Assembly: GCF_022581195.2 (NCBI RefSeq)
Contig: NC_061461.1
Location: forward strand, 8,990,001-9,054,000
Length of the DNA stretch: 64,000 nt
From: Helicoverpa zea
Lineage: Eukaryota; Arthropoda; Insecta; Lepidoptera; Noctuidae
Direction: 5' to 3'
A model generated the notes under the pieces. That model made no database searches. It saw only the letters and a list, made by a program, of their open reading frames with translations, and was not told the origin of the DNA. Shown piece after piece: positions 48,641 through 58,835 of the stretch; the stretch's first letter is position 1; each line of letters opens with the position of its first letter. Position numbers and translations under genes: made by a program.

Positions 48641-51600
48641 GGATATTTCAACCAAATGGAAACAGAATCGCTTCTCGAAGTTGTCGTAAAAGAATGTTTT
48701 TACATTAAATAGCAATACACATACAAATGGTAGATAATAAACGTTGTGTAACTGTATAAAGGTGTAAACTCCGAATAATAAAAAAGCATGATCCTTACTG
48801 AGAATCCGAATTGGAGCCAATTTGAGTAAGTTAACAAATATCAAGTGAACCTCGGTCCGACCAATTAAAGTTCGATCGTATAAAACATGTTGAAGCACCG
48901 TCCTCTCGGCTCGCTTTTAATGAGTTTCCAGCTTAATTTACAGTTATTGTTTTACCCTAGTGGCCGTGGATTTGGGACTCGTTACATCCGTTGAATACCA
49001 AATAGGGTTTGAGTAGAAACTTTAGTGGTCACGCCGATTGTAATATCAGATTAACTTAAATACTGACATCGGTTTTATTAAACTTGTTACAGTAATATTT
49101 ATCAATGTTTAATTAAGTTCTGGTGAAAGTGATTGTTGTGACTGTGATTTAAATTTCAAAATATTTAAAAAAGAAAGAAAGGTAGAAATTCCACAGACAT
49201 ATAGGTACCACTTAATCCTTTCATCGATAAAGTTCCTGATAACCGATAAGAACAGTTTATCTGATGATTGTGGAAAAATTGTAAGAAACAAAGATACATG
49301 ATAATGGTTTTAGCAATATCATATCGTCTAAGACTTTAAGTACAATTATCTTATTCTCGTGTACTGAATATACTTTCAATATCTTCAAATATTTGACTTT
49401 CACTCATATACCTAAATTGAAAGTGTAATTAAGTGTTGTCAGCTATTATTACTTCAAAATGTAATTAATTTCTGATAAGAGCTTCACTAAGTAACTCACC
49501 TTAAAATTATATTTTACAAGGTAATATCGAAGTTCATTACTTGCCGTTTCAACATAATGATCGCATGAAGCAATTTAGCTGCCGAGACCCTAATCTAAGA
49601 CTAATGTAATAATAAGGAGAAACTGAGGCCAGTCATCTGCAATCTAATTTGCTATCTATAATTTATATACAAGGAAAAAGCAATCAATGAAACCCATCTG
49701 TACTAGAATAGAAATATGCAATGAAGTCGAAGTCATACAACACTGTTTTCTTAGTTCTCAAACTTAGGGAACAATTTAATATTTTCGCAAAGTTTTAACC
49801 GAAGACAGAATTAAATGGAGGGAGTTCTCTTTCCTTTCCAATCCCAATGTCTGAGTTAATAATCAATTCCCGAAGTTGGAGAATCTGTACAACTCAATTA
49901 TATAAACTAAGGTCGATGCGAAGTTCGGTTTCAGTAACATATTCATCGAGTTGAAGATACCAACTTACAAAGTCCTTCTCACGTCTTGCTGTTGGTATTA
50001 AGTTTAGGTTAATTTGTTTATTTCTACAAATACTGCCTATACTTTTGTCATCTTCATTCATTTCAAATTCTACTGTAAATTCACCATTTTTATCAAACCC
50101 AAGTAAACAAAATCTTCATTGTTTACTTCGAGTTAAATAAAACTTTGCCTACAACAACAAATCTGGAATAATTTATTAAATGGAACACCTAAAACAGGAA
50201 TATCCACTTTAACAATTTAAGTTTAAATTCAGCAACACCATTATACACTTCCAGACTTCAACTGGAAGTTGGCACGGAAAGTTAAATATTATAAGGTTTT
50301 ACATTTCGCAAGATGACGTTCAGTTCAGGTTTTCCAAGAGTCGCTCGTTATGAAACTTTCTTGTTATTCTTTGTTTCAATATTCCATTAAATTAAAATGA
50401 AAGTTTGAACGGTTTGTCCTATTTTTATACGCGAAGTTTATTGTTCCAATTTTATTGCCACTGTTTATTTCTCCTCGTCCACTGGCTAATTGTATTAGGT
50501 AAGTTACTGACGCAAACTCTTTTAACTTTTTCTTTTATTCTGTACGTTGACTTGTCAATCTATAATTGCTGCGTATTGTGTGATTGCCTTTGTTGATTAT
50601 ATATTCCTGGGCATGATAAATGAAAATTACAATCTCACTAATATAACCATGATATAAGATTGTGAGCAAATATCGATTAAGGAGCATAACATTAAAACTT
50701 AATATTATCTCAGTGCAAAATATCCTTGAGCGTTATCAAGATCATGCTTGGAAAGTAATTACGGATCATATTAGCGAAGTTTGCTTACAGTGACAAACTT
50801 GCAGATTATCTGCTTCCAGCCATTACAGTTTTGAAGCTGCGAGTTCCAGCCGGCACAAGTTTCGAACTTGCCAACTTTGTGGACTGCGCCCAACTCCCGG
50901 CGCCTCACAGCCTTCCTTGTTTAAAATAACGTGTTTATTTGCCACTTCTTTATTTTAAGTCATGTTATAAAGCTCCTCTTTGTGTAACATTTCGATTAAA
51001 CGTAAATGTATAATAATGTACCAAATCAAAAAATCTGATGTAGCGGTAAACGCAAAGGGTGTTTATTTAAGTGGAAGAAATGTTGTATCCGCTCAACAAG
51101 TACACAATACAAGTTTCACCCCCACCGACAACAATGTGTAATGAAATCGCGGTGAATTCAATTAATCCACTGAACGATCAACTTTTTCTCTCAGTCCCAA
51201 GTGTCAAACAAAGTTAGAAGCCCTAAAAGATTCCAAAATAATCGGATAGAATCCAAGGGTGGTGGAACTTTGTCAATTTTACCCCCTGCTGCGAGTTTGA
51301 ACCGTTTCAAAGGGGTGAGCGATGGGAGGGATCCGGGGAGGGTAGCCCTCCCTCCTCTTTGGTGTTCGTGAATACCGCTTAAAGTTCTCGACGTAATTGC
51401 TGTCTGGCTGCGAATAAACTTTGTATTACATTACCCGAGTTAATTTATAGTGTCTTCTTATTCATTGCTTAAAGTTAGTTTTGTTTTCCAAACGACCGGA
51501 GTTATTCTAACTATATAGTAAAGTTTTCTCAAAAGTAAAGTAGCGTGTGTATGTTTTCTACAATATGGGTCTACGCCTTTGCTCTATCGCCATGGTCTTC

Positions 51601-53698
51601 CTAGACAACGGGTTCATTTTCATCGCATATATTCCCATTAGGTCTTGAAGTTTATACAGCTAACTAAGATCTTACTTTATTGGTGTAATGGAATTTTATG
51701 TCCCTTACAAGTCATAGCCTGTCTAGTGTCTACAGAGCCAGTGCTAACTGTATTTTATGGATATTGCACGATTTTACGTCGTATTACGCCACAAATCATG
51801 TCTGAGCATCATGATTAATGACTAAATGGCCACGTTATTAAGACAGTAAATCATTCCATCCGATATAAAGACGGTTCAGCAGCAAATGATCACTCGTGAT
51901 ATCGCTCTGAATGGCTTCGTGTTCGATATGTCCTTGACTTGCTTCGGAAATATCCACACTGTGTTTTATGAAAAACGGTTCTTTCAAAACTAGTCACAAA
52001 TTAATTCAGATAATTTTGAATTAAATACTTTGTAACAAATTGTAAATAGTCACGCAATGTCATTAATGAGTAACATAGCGTATACTTATTGAACACTGAG
52101 TCACGAAATATCGTGATTGTTAGTTTAAAACGTCTCTATTACACAGGACAGTCTCGAAAGACGGCCAATTGTATCTCGTTTGCACACAGACGTCGAAAGT
52201 TCACAACTGTGTTGCTGTACTAATTGACTATGAACTTTACTATTAAGGGGTTAAGTGGGACGTAGTTTATCGAAAGCACCAGTAGACATAACAATATAGA
52301 GCATTCTACGAGTAATCTTAACTAATCGTCGCAATAACCATTACAATGGGAAGTCAGTTTCAGCGTTCCTGTAATGTAAATTGATTTAGTGGATAAGGTA
52401 ATTTGTGCAATTAATCGAGCGGCTGCATATTGCAGGCCAATAAATTTGATGAGCCTCGGGCGAAGGTTATCTGCTTTATTGCTATGCCCGCTTGTTGTGC
52501 GAGCGCACATTCCATGACGAGCGAAATCCATTTATTATTAGAGCCGTATGATAACGATAAACCAACGAGGTCAGACGAGAGCGCGCAAAAAATAGAAACG
52601 CTGTTTTACTGCGCGTGACTAAAGACTCGATGCAGGCAAGATGGCGTGCACATCCGTCTCCTTCTAACGGTTGCGATCAGCTACATCTGTCCCGTTCTAT
52701 CAGATTTGGTTGCCGTTAATTTTTTTGCCAACTGACTATCTTTTTTATCCAGTTTTTTGTCATTGAATTTCACGAATTACGTGATGGTAGCGAGTTGGCG
52801 AGAGTTCTGCGTTTGAGCTTTTGTTGACTTTTTTATGTTATCTTTTGAGGTTATGTAATGATAACCCCGGTTCATTATTGCAATGGCTATTTTATCATCA
52901 AGTATATTTAGACAGTCGTGAACTAGCGAGATTAGATAAGATTTGCCAAAATGTTTCAATAAGTTGACGTCAATATGCAGTTGAGGTAGTTTTATTAGGG
53001 TATATTTTCAGGAAACGACAACCTGCTGAAGAAACAAGTCGTCATTTATCACATTAGCATGTTAGACTGAAGTAACATCCAATGTGTACGCTAAAATAGG
53101 CGTTTTGATAAAAAACCCTCGCATAATGTATTCAGCCTGAGCGCCTGTTTACGTTGGCACAAAAGCGAGTTATATAACGGAGCCCACCTTTTTAGGATCG
53201 TCTTAAGATTGATGCTTGTGTCTACCCAAGCCTACCAGTTGTCGAGACACGGCGCACATACTAATCCTAACGCTAGAATGTTGATGTGAATTTATCTGGA
53301 ATATAATAGTGACCGAGACATTGACAGAAACATTTTAGGTAGATGGTTTTATTATTAATTCAGCTATAACTACGTGATTTGCATGTCTCCCGAATTTAAC
53401 TGCTTCTCCAAACCTACAAAACCTTGTCAAAATAAAAAGATCAAGTAACCTATGAACCAAAATCTTAGAAGATGTAGAACGTTGAACTCTGGCAACTCAT
53501 TCTTTAGTAATAATAAGTAATAAATAACATATCAAAGAAAATAGTAAGTACATATAATGAGTCACGCGTGGCATGATGGGGACGTAGCAATGTTTGTCAC
53601 GAAAACATTAAATTACTATTACTGTGACCGCCTCCATATTACACAATAACCTCACTGTGACATGTGATGACGGAATACACAACACAACATACACAACA
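48641..53698. other. Non-coding DNA
   Basis: No gene is supported in about 5 kb. A GC-richer patch lies at about 51330-51365. At 52637-52645 caagatggc is a partial Pho/YY1 motif. TTGACGTCAA (52964-52973) contains a CRE octamer. Open frames are short and without domains. Confidence 0.5.
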
Positions 53699-53720
53699 AA
53701 CACACACACACACACACACA
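53699..53720. repeat. (CA)n microsatellite
   Basis: About eleven CA dinucleotides, following imperfect acaacatacacaaca sequence. Confidence 0.9.
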
Positions 53721-53819
53721 ATAAGATAAGAATATAACATATTAATATATTTCAGTTTTTTTTTAGTAATAAGTATAGATTTAATAAAACTAAACTAGGT
53801 AATAAATAAGTACTGCAAA

Positions 53820-53962
53820 CCTCTCCTACCTCTTTATGCTGTGCCCTACCGGGTCCATATTGTTTCCAATATATTGTTTAAACTTTATAAAAATACCACC
53901 TGTATTACATATGGAACGCAAATAAAGATTTGAATTTGAATTTGAATTTGAATCTGAATTTA
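53820..53962 (+). mobile_element. Non-LTR/SINE 3' tail with (TTGAAT)n end
   Basis: The segment contains ctgtgccctaccgggtcca, accacctgtattacatatgg and aacgcaaataaagatttg. It ends in four or five tandem ttgaat-type units. 'tatggaacgcaaataaag' plus a hexamer tail is a familiar lepidopteran retroposon 3' end. The AATAAA inside it could also serve as a poly(A) signal. Non-coding. Confidence 0.65.
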
Positions 53963-54233
53963 TAATGGATCAGTGTAAGTTTTCTAGGTGTTCACTGATT
54001 TTTCACTTACAAAAGTGAAAGATGTTCTTATGATCTTATATTGATCTATTTCAATATATGATTTCAATCTTTGAAGTTTCTGCTTATGTCCATGCTATTT
54101 TCAATCCTAAATATTTTAGATGTTCTTGATATGTTAGATATTTGAGCTAAGAGGATGGGATAAATCAAACAACACGTAATTTAAAGGCTAGCATTTAAGG
54201 GAAATATAGGATACATACTTTGCGCAATAATTT
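53963..54233. other. Downstream flank of the THAP gene
   Basis: AT-rich. A hairpin TTTCACTT-acaa-AAGTGAAA lies at 54001-54020. No canonical AATAAA was found on the minus strand in the first 200 bases after the stop, so the transcript end is undefined. I could not match any sequence here to the other side of the gene as a terminal inverted repeat. Confidence 0.4.
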
Positions 54234-57200
54234 TCACAAACAGTTAATTATCACACTTTGAGTGGCATCTTTAGAAGACCGGAATTGTTGATTATTGAAT
54301 TTCAAAATGTTATATATTCTGAATCTTATGAAAAGATTAATAAGGTACTCCTTGGGAAAACAAGCACAGGGCTGATTAAATTTCAGTACCTTTAACTTAG
54401 CACTTAATGATGCCGCTAAAGTGTTGCTAAGTAATTTTCTTCTAAAGCATGACACTAACGTTACATCCATATTCTTTACAAATTGTACAAAAGCATCGCT
54501 TGGTATGACTTTCAAACTTCCAGGATTGGCGTTGATATAGTCGGAATAAAGTTTATAGTGATCAACTTCATTACTGAACTGTGGATTTAGAATGTGTGGT
54601 TTACAATATATTTGAAAAAGTCCACAGACGTGAGTTTCAGCACATTTCATCAGGAGGAAGTAACTAATCAGAAAGTGCCGGTTGTCTATAGGAACATCAA
54701 ATTGGTTGTAATCGGAACACTTGATACTTGTGTCCTCACTTAATCTTAAAGTAATACTGCTCTCTTCATCAGATCTTGAAGTGCCCGAGTTTGCTATGAT
54801 TGTGTTGATTTTTTTAGTGTCAGCTAAGAAATCTGACAATTCTTCTGAGGTAACTCTCCTTCTCAGAGATTTAATACCATTTAAATAAAAGCTTTTTCGA
54901 AAAGTAGACACAAGATTCCAGCTGGTAGGTGCAGACTTCAAGCGAGATTTGGTTCTTATTTGGTCAACCAGACGATCAAGAACTTCAAGAGTCAATTTTC
55001 TCGTTAGCAAATATGTATATCCGTCTGACTTAAGATCTTCAAACAATAGTAATACTGAATTAATTGTTGTTTGAAAGGCCTTAATGAATGTAGCTTGATG
55101 CGTGAAATCACTCCCGTCCGTTGGGTGAACCAATTTCAAGTTCCGAAAATAGATGAGCATTTCATTAAAAAAGTCTATTTGCGGTTGGCTTCCACGAAAT
55201 GCGTTTTTAAACTCACAATCATTGTCTTTTAGATCGGACGAATTGAAACAATCAAACAAATCATTCATTAATTTGATGAACTCGGCTGTGACGTTTGCAT
55301 AGCATTCGATCTTAGCAAAAGAAACGTAGTTTATTATTCCAACGGCAACGGAATTGCTAAACAGTTCCGCTGCATATTTTATATTCATTTTGGCCAAAGT
55401 TGTTGGAAAAATGTGATTTTTCTTCAATTTGGGAGCATTTCTGAACTCCTTGTTTTTATCGTTTTCATAAAACAGTTTTACATGTTCATATTTGGCTACA
55501 CGATCTTCATAAACAAAGTCATACAGTTGGAAATGGTTTCTGGCCATTAAAATCAAATGATTTGCGTCAAATATGTAATAAATTTTCCTTTCGCCTATGA
55601 AAAAATATGGCTCCTCCACAGTAACGGATCTGTTTTCCGCTGCTTTGATAAGTTCATTTTCCGTATCCGATACGAAAGTTCGAATTTTAAAGCCAATCTT
55701 AAGTAAACTTTCAAGAACCTCATTAATCCATAAATTTAATTGTATAGAGTTTTCACCCTCAGACAGCAAGGCGTATCCAACGGGCTGTTCCCAGTCGGCG
55801 AAAATTCCACGCACCATAATAACCTGTGCTCTTACTGCCAAATCTGTAGTTCTGACCCCTTCGATTTCTTGGAACCCAATAATTTTATCTTCGGTTAGGC
55901 TATACAACAAACTTGGCTTTAATTCAATAATCCTAGTAAGCACTGAGCACTCTTTTTCCTGATCCGTCATATATTTTATTTTATACGCAAATACCTTGAA
56001 CATATCATTGGTAAATTGAGTCGGTACCGGAAATAAATTTAAAGTTTTAGGTGAAGGTAGATCTAAACAAGACTGTAGTAAGACATATACCCGTGGACTA
56101 CACAGAAACAAGTTTGAACAAAACTTTTGATTTCTTTTTCGTTTATGCTTATCCTCTAAAAGTTGTTTTATAGCGTAATGAGCTCTCGCTAGATCTGCAG
56201 AACTTCTCGTCAGAAATTTGTAGCACAATTTTTTAAATATTTCGTGATCCACTACTACTACTTCTTTTCCTTGATGTGATTCTCCTACCTTTTCGATTTT
56301 AGAACATCCCGGCAGAGGTGATTCTAATATTCTTTTCCTCGTGACATCTGGTAGAATCTCCTCTGGCTCAATTTCATCATCAATTTCTGTTTTAATCTCA
56401 GTTTTTATGGTGACGGGTAGATCTGGCTCAACTTCTGGCTCGAGCAGTAAGCAGCGTGGCAAATTAAGAGCAGGCAATGCCGTACCTGAAAGGGTTCTAT
56501 GTTTTCCAAATATAATGTCTCTCACGTGAAAATGTTCTTCGCAGACGCAGTAGTTGAAGTACCTTGTCTGTTTATTCATCAATTCTCTTCGGCCTACTAA
56601 TTGAAGCCATTTATTACGTCTGAAACAATACAATGAACTTAGGTAAAAATAAAATTACCTATAACCGCAATGAAGTAGCTACAACTAGGTTACTGGTTAT
56701 CTAACTAAACAATCTGCTATTCACTTTTAAGGGACTGTCACTTGGCCATTTCAAAACACACATACCGTTGTAAACTCATTGTGTAAACTACATATTATCA
56801 CAGATTACTATAATAGTTACTATTATTTTTAATCTGAAGAGCTGTCAGTTGGTTGTCACCATCGACGTCATTTCAAAAATATGTATTGTATAGCCGATAT
56901 ATCCAGGAAAACTATACATCTACGCAAGTCATGAATCTGTTAAAGCATAACAAATAAATATGTAGGTAGGTAATAGTAGCTTTTTCACGCGGAATTTCTT
57001 CCCGTGCCCGGATAAAATATAGCCCATGTTCTGGGTTAGTGTAGCTTCCCAACGATAAAAGATTTTTTCAAATCAGTTTAGCAGTTTCGGAGCCTCTAGT
57101 ATTTAAACAAAAAAAAATTTTGTTTATAATATCAGTATAAATGGAAATTGTTCCTTATTCGTAATTTATACATATTTGTCTATGTGACATTACAATAAAA

Positions 57201-57549
57201 CCACACACCTATGTATTGGTTATTTAAACACTTACTTCAAAAGTAAAACGAAAAAAAAACAATGTTAATATAATGGAAATGTCGGACTCGCATTTGCTTG
57301 GGTTTTCAACTCGCAACCTTAGAACCAATCAGAGAAGCAAATTGCTCAGACATATCAACAATAAATAGTATACATAGATAACCTCAGTACTATCGAAGCC
57401 AATAAATATTGGTAAGAATCAAGTGAACTATCTTACCTTTCTACGTCATCAGGAAGGTAAAAATACGCTATTCTTGGTTTCGACTTTGATGTATTCTTGC
57501 ATTCTGGTACAATACATTGCAAAATTCGTGTAATCTTGAGAGACGCCAT
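54234..57549 (-). CDS. THAP-domain P-element/THAP9-type transposase-derived protein
   Basis: The two-exon model has exon 1 at 57437-57549 and exon 2 at 54234-56619, giving 832 residues. Splicing at AG/gtaag and ttgtttcag/AC keeps frame and completes a THAP zinc finger: C12, C17, C64 and H67, with W42 and the AVPTIF-like box at about 85-92. An acidic linker (109-126) with two IKTE sites follows, then a P-element-type RNase H-like region. The family would use this to cut transposon DNA. The usual DE(M/V) at the first catalytic Asp reads TRIIE here (about 266-270). SDTEN keeps an Asp at 356. FDANHL..RN (388-399) matches the family FD.PHL..RN block. YLLTRKLTLEVLDRL (574-588) has Asp where the third catalytic Glu is expected. 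The frame is fully intact. This suggests a domesticated, catalytically inactive DNA-binding protein, though a single genomic transposon copy is possible. The ATG at 56633 lies in the intron and is not the start. Confidence 0.85.
56620..57436 (-). other. Intron of the THAP gene
   Basis: An 817-nt intron has donor gtaaga (57431-57436) and acceptor ttgtattgtttcag. It divides the THAP domain after residue 37. A non-LTR repeat tail (56975-57140) lies inside it, and the rest is AT-rich. Confidence 0.7.
56975..57140 (+). mobile_element. Non-LTR/SINE-type repeat tail in the THAP intron
   Basis: The segment starts agtagctttttcacgcgg and passes 'taaaatatagcccatgttc' and ttcaaatcagtttagcagtt. It ends tttgtttataatatcagta. 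Same block order as the repeats at 6964 and 30349, diverged. It lies opposite to the gene strand and is non-coding. Confidence 0.6.
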
Positions 57550-57720
57550 GTTGTGTTACGAACGAACGGAGCAAGCGATCGCCTCGAGTGGCGTGACAAT
57601 CGCGACTGACTCATAGCGAAACCGGTAGGTCGGGCGCGCTTTGTAGCGAGGTGACAGCCCTGGCCGTTCGCAAGCTGCGCGCGCAGCTTGTACCGAGCCG
57701 GACAGCCGAATTCAGATGTT
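57550..57720. promoter_or_regulatory. GC-rich putative promoter of the THAP gene
   Basis: CpG-rich sequence directly upstream of the THAP start codon, in an otherwise AT-rich area. It contains a perfect 20-bp palindrome at 57671-57690 (caagctgcgcgcgcagcttg) and the word gaggtgacagcc, which recurs in similar form at 57992. No TATA box was seen. It may act in both directions, given a + strand coding remnant beginning 430 bases away. Confidence 0.45.
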
Positions 57721-57976
57721 AAATAATAATTATTACATTACGATCATGAACGAGTTTCAAAGTTAATTTACTACGTCCGTACTGATTACGATGTTGAGAG
57801 CAAGATAAATTAGCAAGGAAGGTAAATATGACGTTTCAACTGACAGTTGTAATAGTGATGCGAAACTGCGATAAAATACTGTTAGGCAAAGGTCATGTCA
57901 TTCAGCCAGGTCATTCAACGGCCTTATTATATTTATTTTACTATACATTAATTTTTATTTTAGTATTTTATAATAA

Positions 57977-58159
57977 GAAGAAGCTTGCGCTCAAGTGACA
58001 GCCGACGATTGGCGAAACTTGGTCGAAAGAAAATTTTGCTTACAAGACTGGGATCGAGATGTACAATTCGACAATATTATTGACCAAAAGTTAATAATAA
58101 ACGTCACGGATAGCTGCAGTTCAGACTCAGATTTTGAAGATCTGATTCTGATTGATTAA
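57977..58159 (+). pseudogene. DDE-transposase-like C-terminal remnant
   Basis: A + strand frame of 60 codons opens after a TAA at 57974 and ends at TAA 58157-58159. It has no ATG start. The translation includes TADDWRNLVERKF, DWDRDVQFDNIID and an acidic Ser/Asp tail, SCSSDSDFEDLI. 'VT.(D/E)DW.N...' followed by an Ile-rich stretch and an Asp/Ser end is, from memory, the style of C-termini in Tc1/mariner or IS630-like transposases of insects. An AATAAA follows at 58160-58165. The catalytic part is not present. An alternative is a last exon beginning after tcaagtgacag at 58000. Confidence 0.4.
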
Positions 58160-58169
58160 ATAAAATACA

Positions 58170-58690
58170 AATTCAAAGCATTTGTATTTTTTTCGTTGTG
58201 TCCCTTTTTTCGATAACAGCTTGACGACGTAACTTTTGCAGCACGTACCATTATTTCCGAACATTACGTAATAATTTCTTGATATTCATTTTTATAATTT
58301 ACAAATGTACACAATTATGATTTTTTCGAATTTTTAATGGGCCTGTAAAGGATTTGTTGTGACAGGACGTCACTACAATGTTAAGCGCTATCGAACTGTC
58401 AAAGGGATCATCATTCGCCGCGCGTAGTAAATACATATAGTTAGGTAGTAAAGAACTAAGTACAACAAAATAGTTAGGAAAAAGGCTCGGAGGATGATGA
58501 GGTACCTATGCTGTATTTTTTAAATCCATTCTAACCATACTTAATTAAACCAATGTACCTATTTACTTACACAGTCACTATATCAATGCAGCTGCTGAAA
58601 GAGTACGCGAACCAATCAATACTTAAATTCAATAGCCGTCGGCTATTGGAATGTTGCACAAATAAAAAACCACGTGGTGTACACGAATTG
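58170..58690. other. Non-coding DNA
   Basis: AT-rich, with no coding evidence. It includes imperfect short inverted repeats such as agccgtcggcta near 58634. Confidence 0.45.
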
Positions 58691-58835
58691 TTCCGCTCCG
58701 TTTAGCTGTACGCTGTTGCCAGGCGGACGCGTGGACACGTGATGTTTTCCGAACGAGCCCAATCCAAGATGGCCGCCAGCACCAAAGCCACCATTCGCTT
58801 TCCCACGTCGCGCACCGCCACTTCGCACGCTTCAT
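58691..58835. promoter_or_regulatory. GC-rich island with a long Pho/YY1 motif
   Basis: ccaagatggccgcc at 58764-58777 matches the long YY1/Pho site well. The island is otherwise GC-rich (about 58700-58830). The ATG within the motif opens a + strand frame of 68 codons (MAASTKATIRF...), but the frame becomes hydrophobic and AT-biased and shows no domain. The motif is better read as a regulatory or promoter-proximal site. Confidence 0.35.

Noticed and set aside
48278..48898. Two minus-strand frames of about 100 codons
   Set aside because: They run across a diverged interspersed repeat and AT-rich DNA, with no domain and no start context.
54001..54020. Hairpin downstream of the THAP gene as a transposon terminal repeat
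   Set aside because: No matching inverted sequence was found beyond the other side of the gene at 57.5-57.9 kb.
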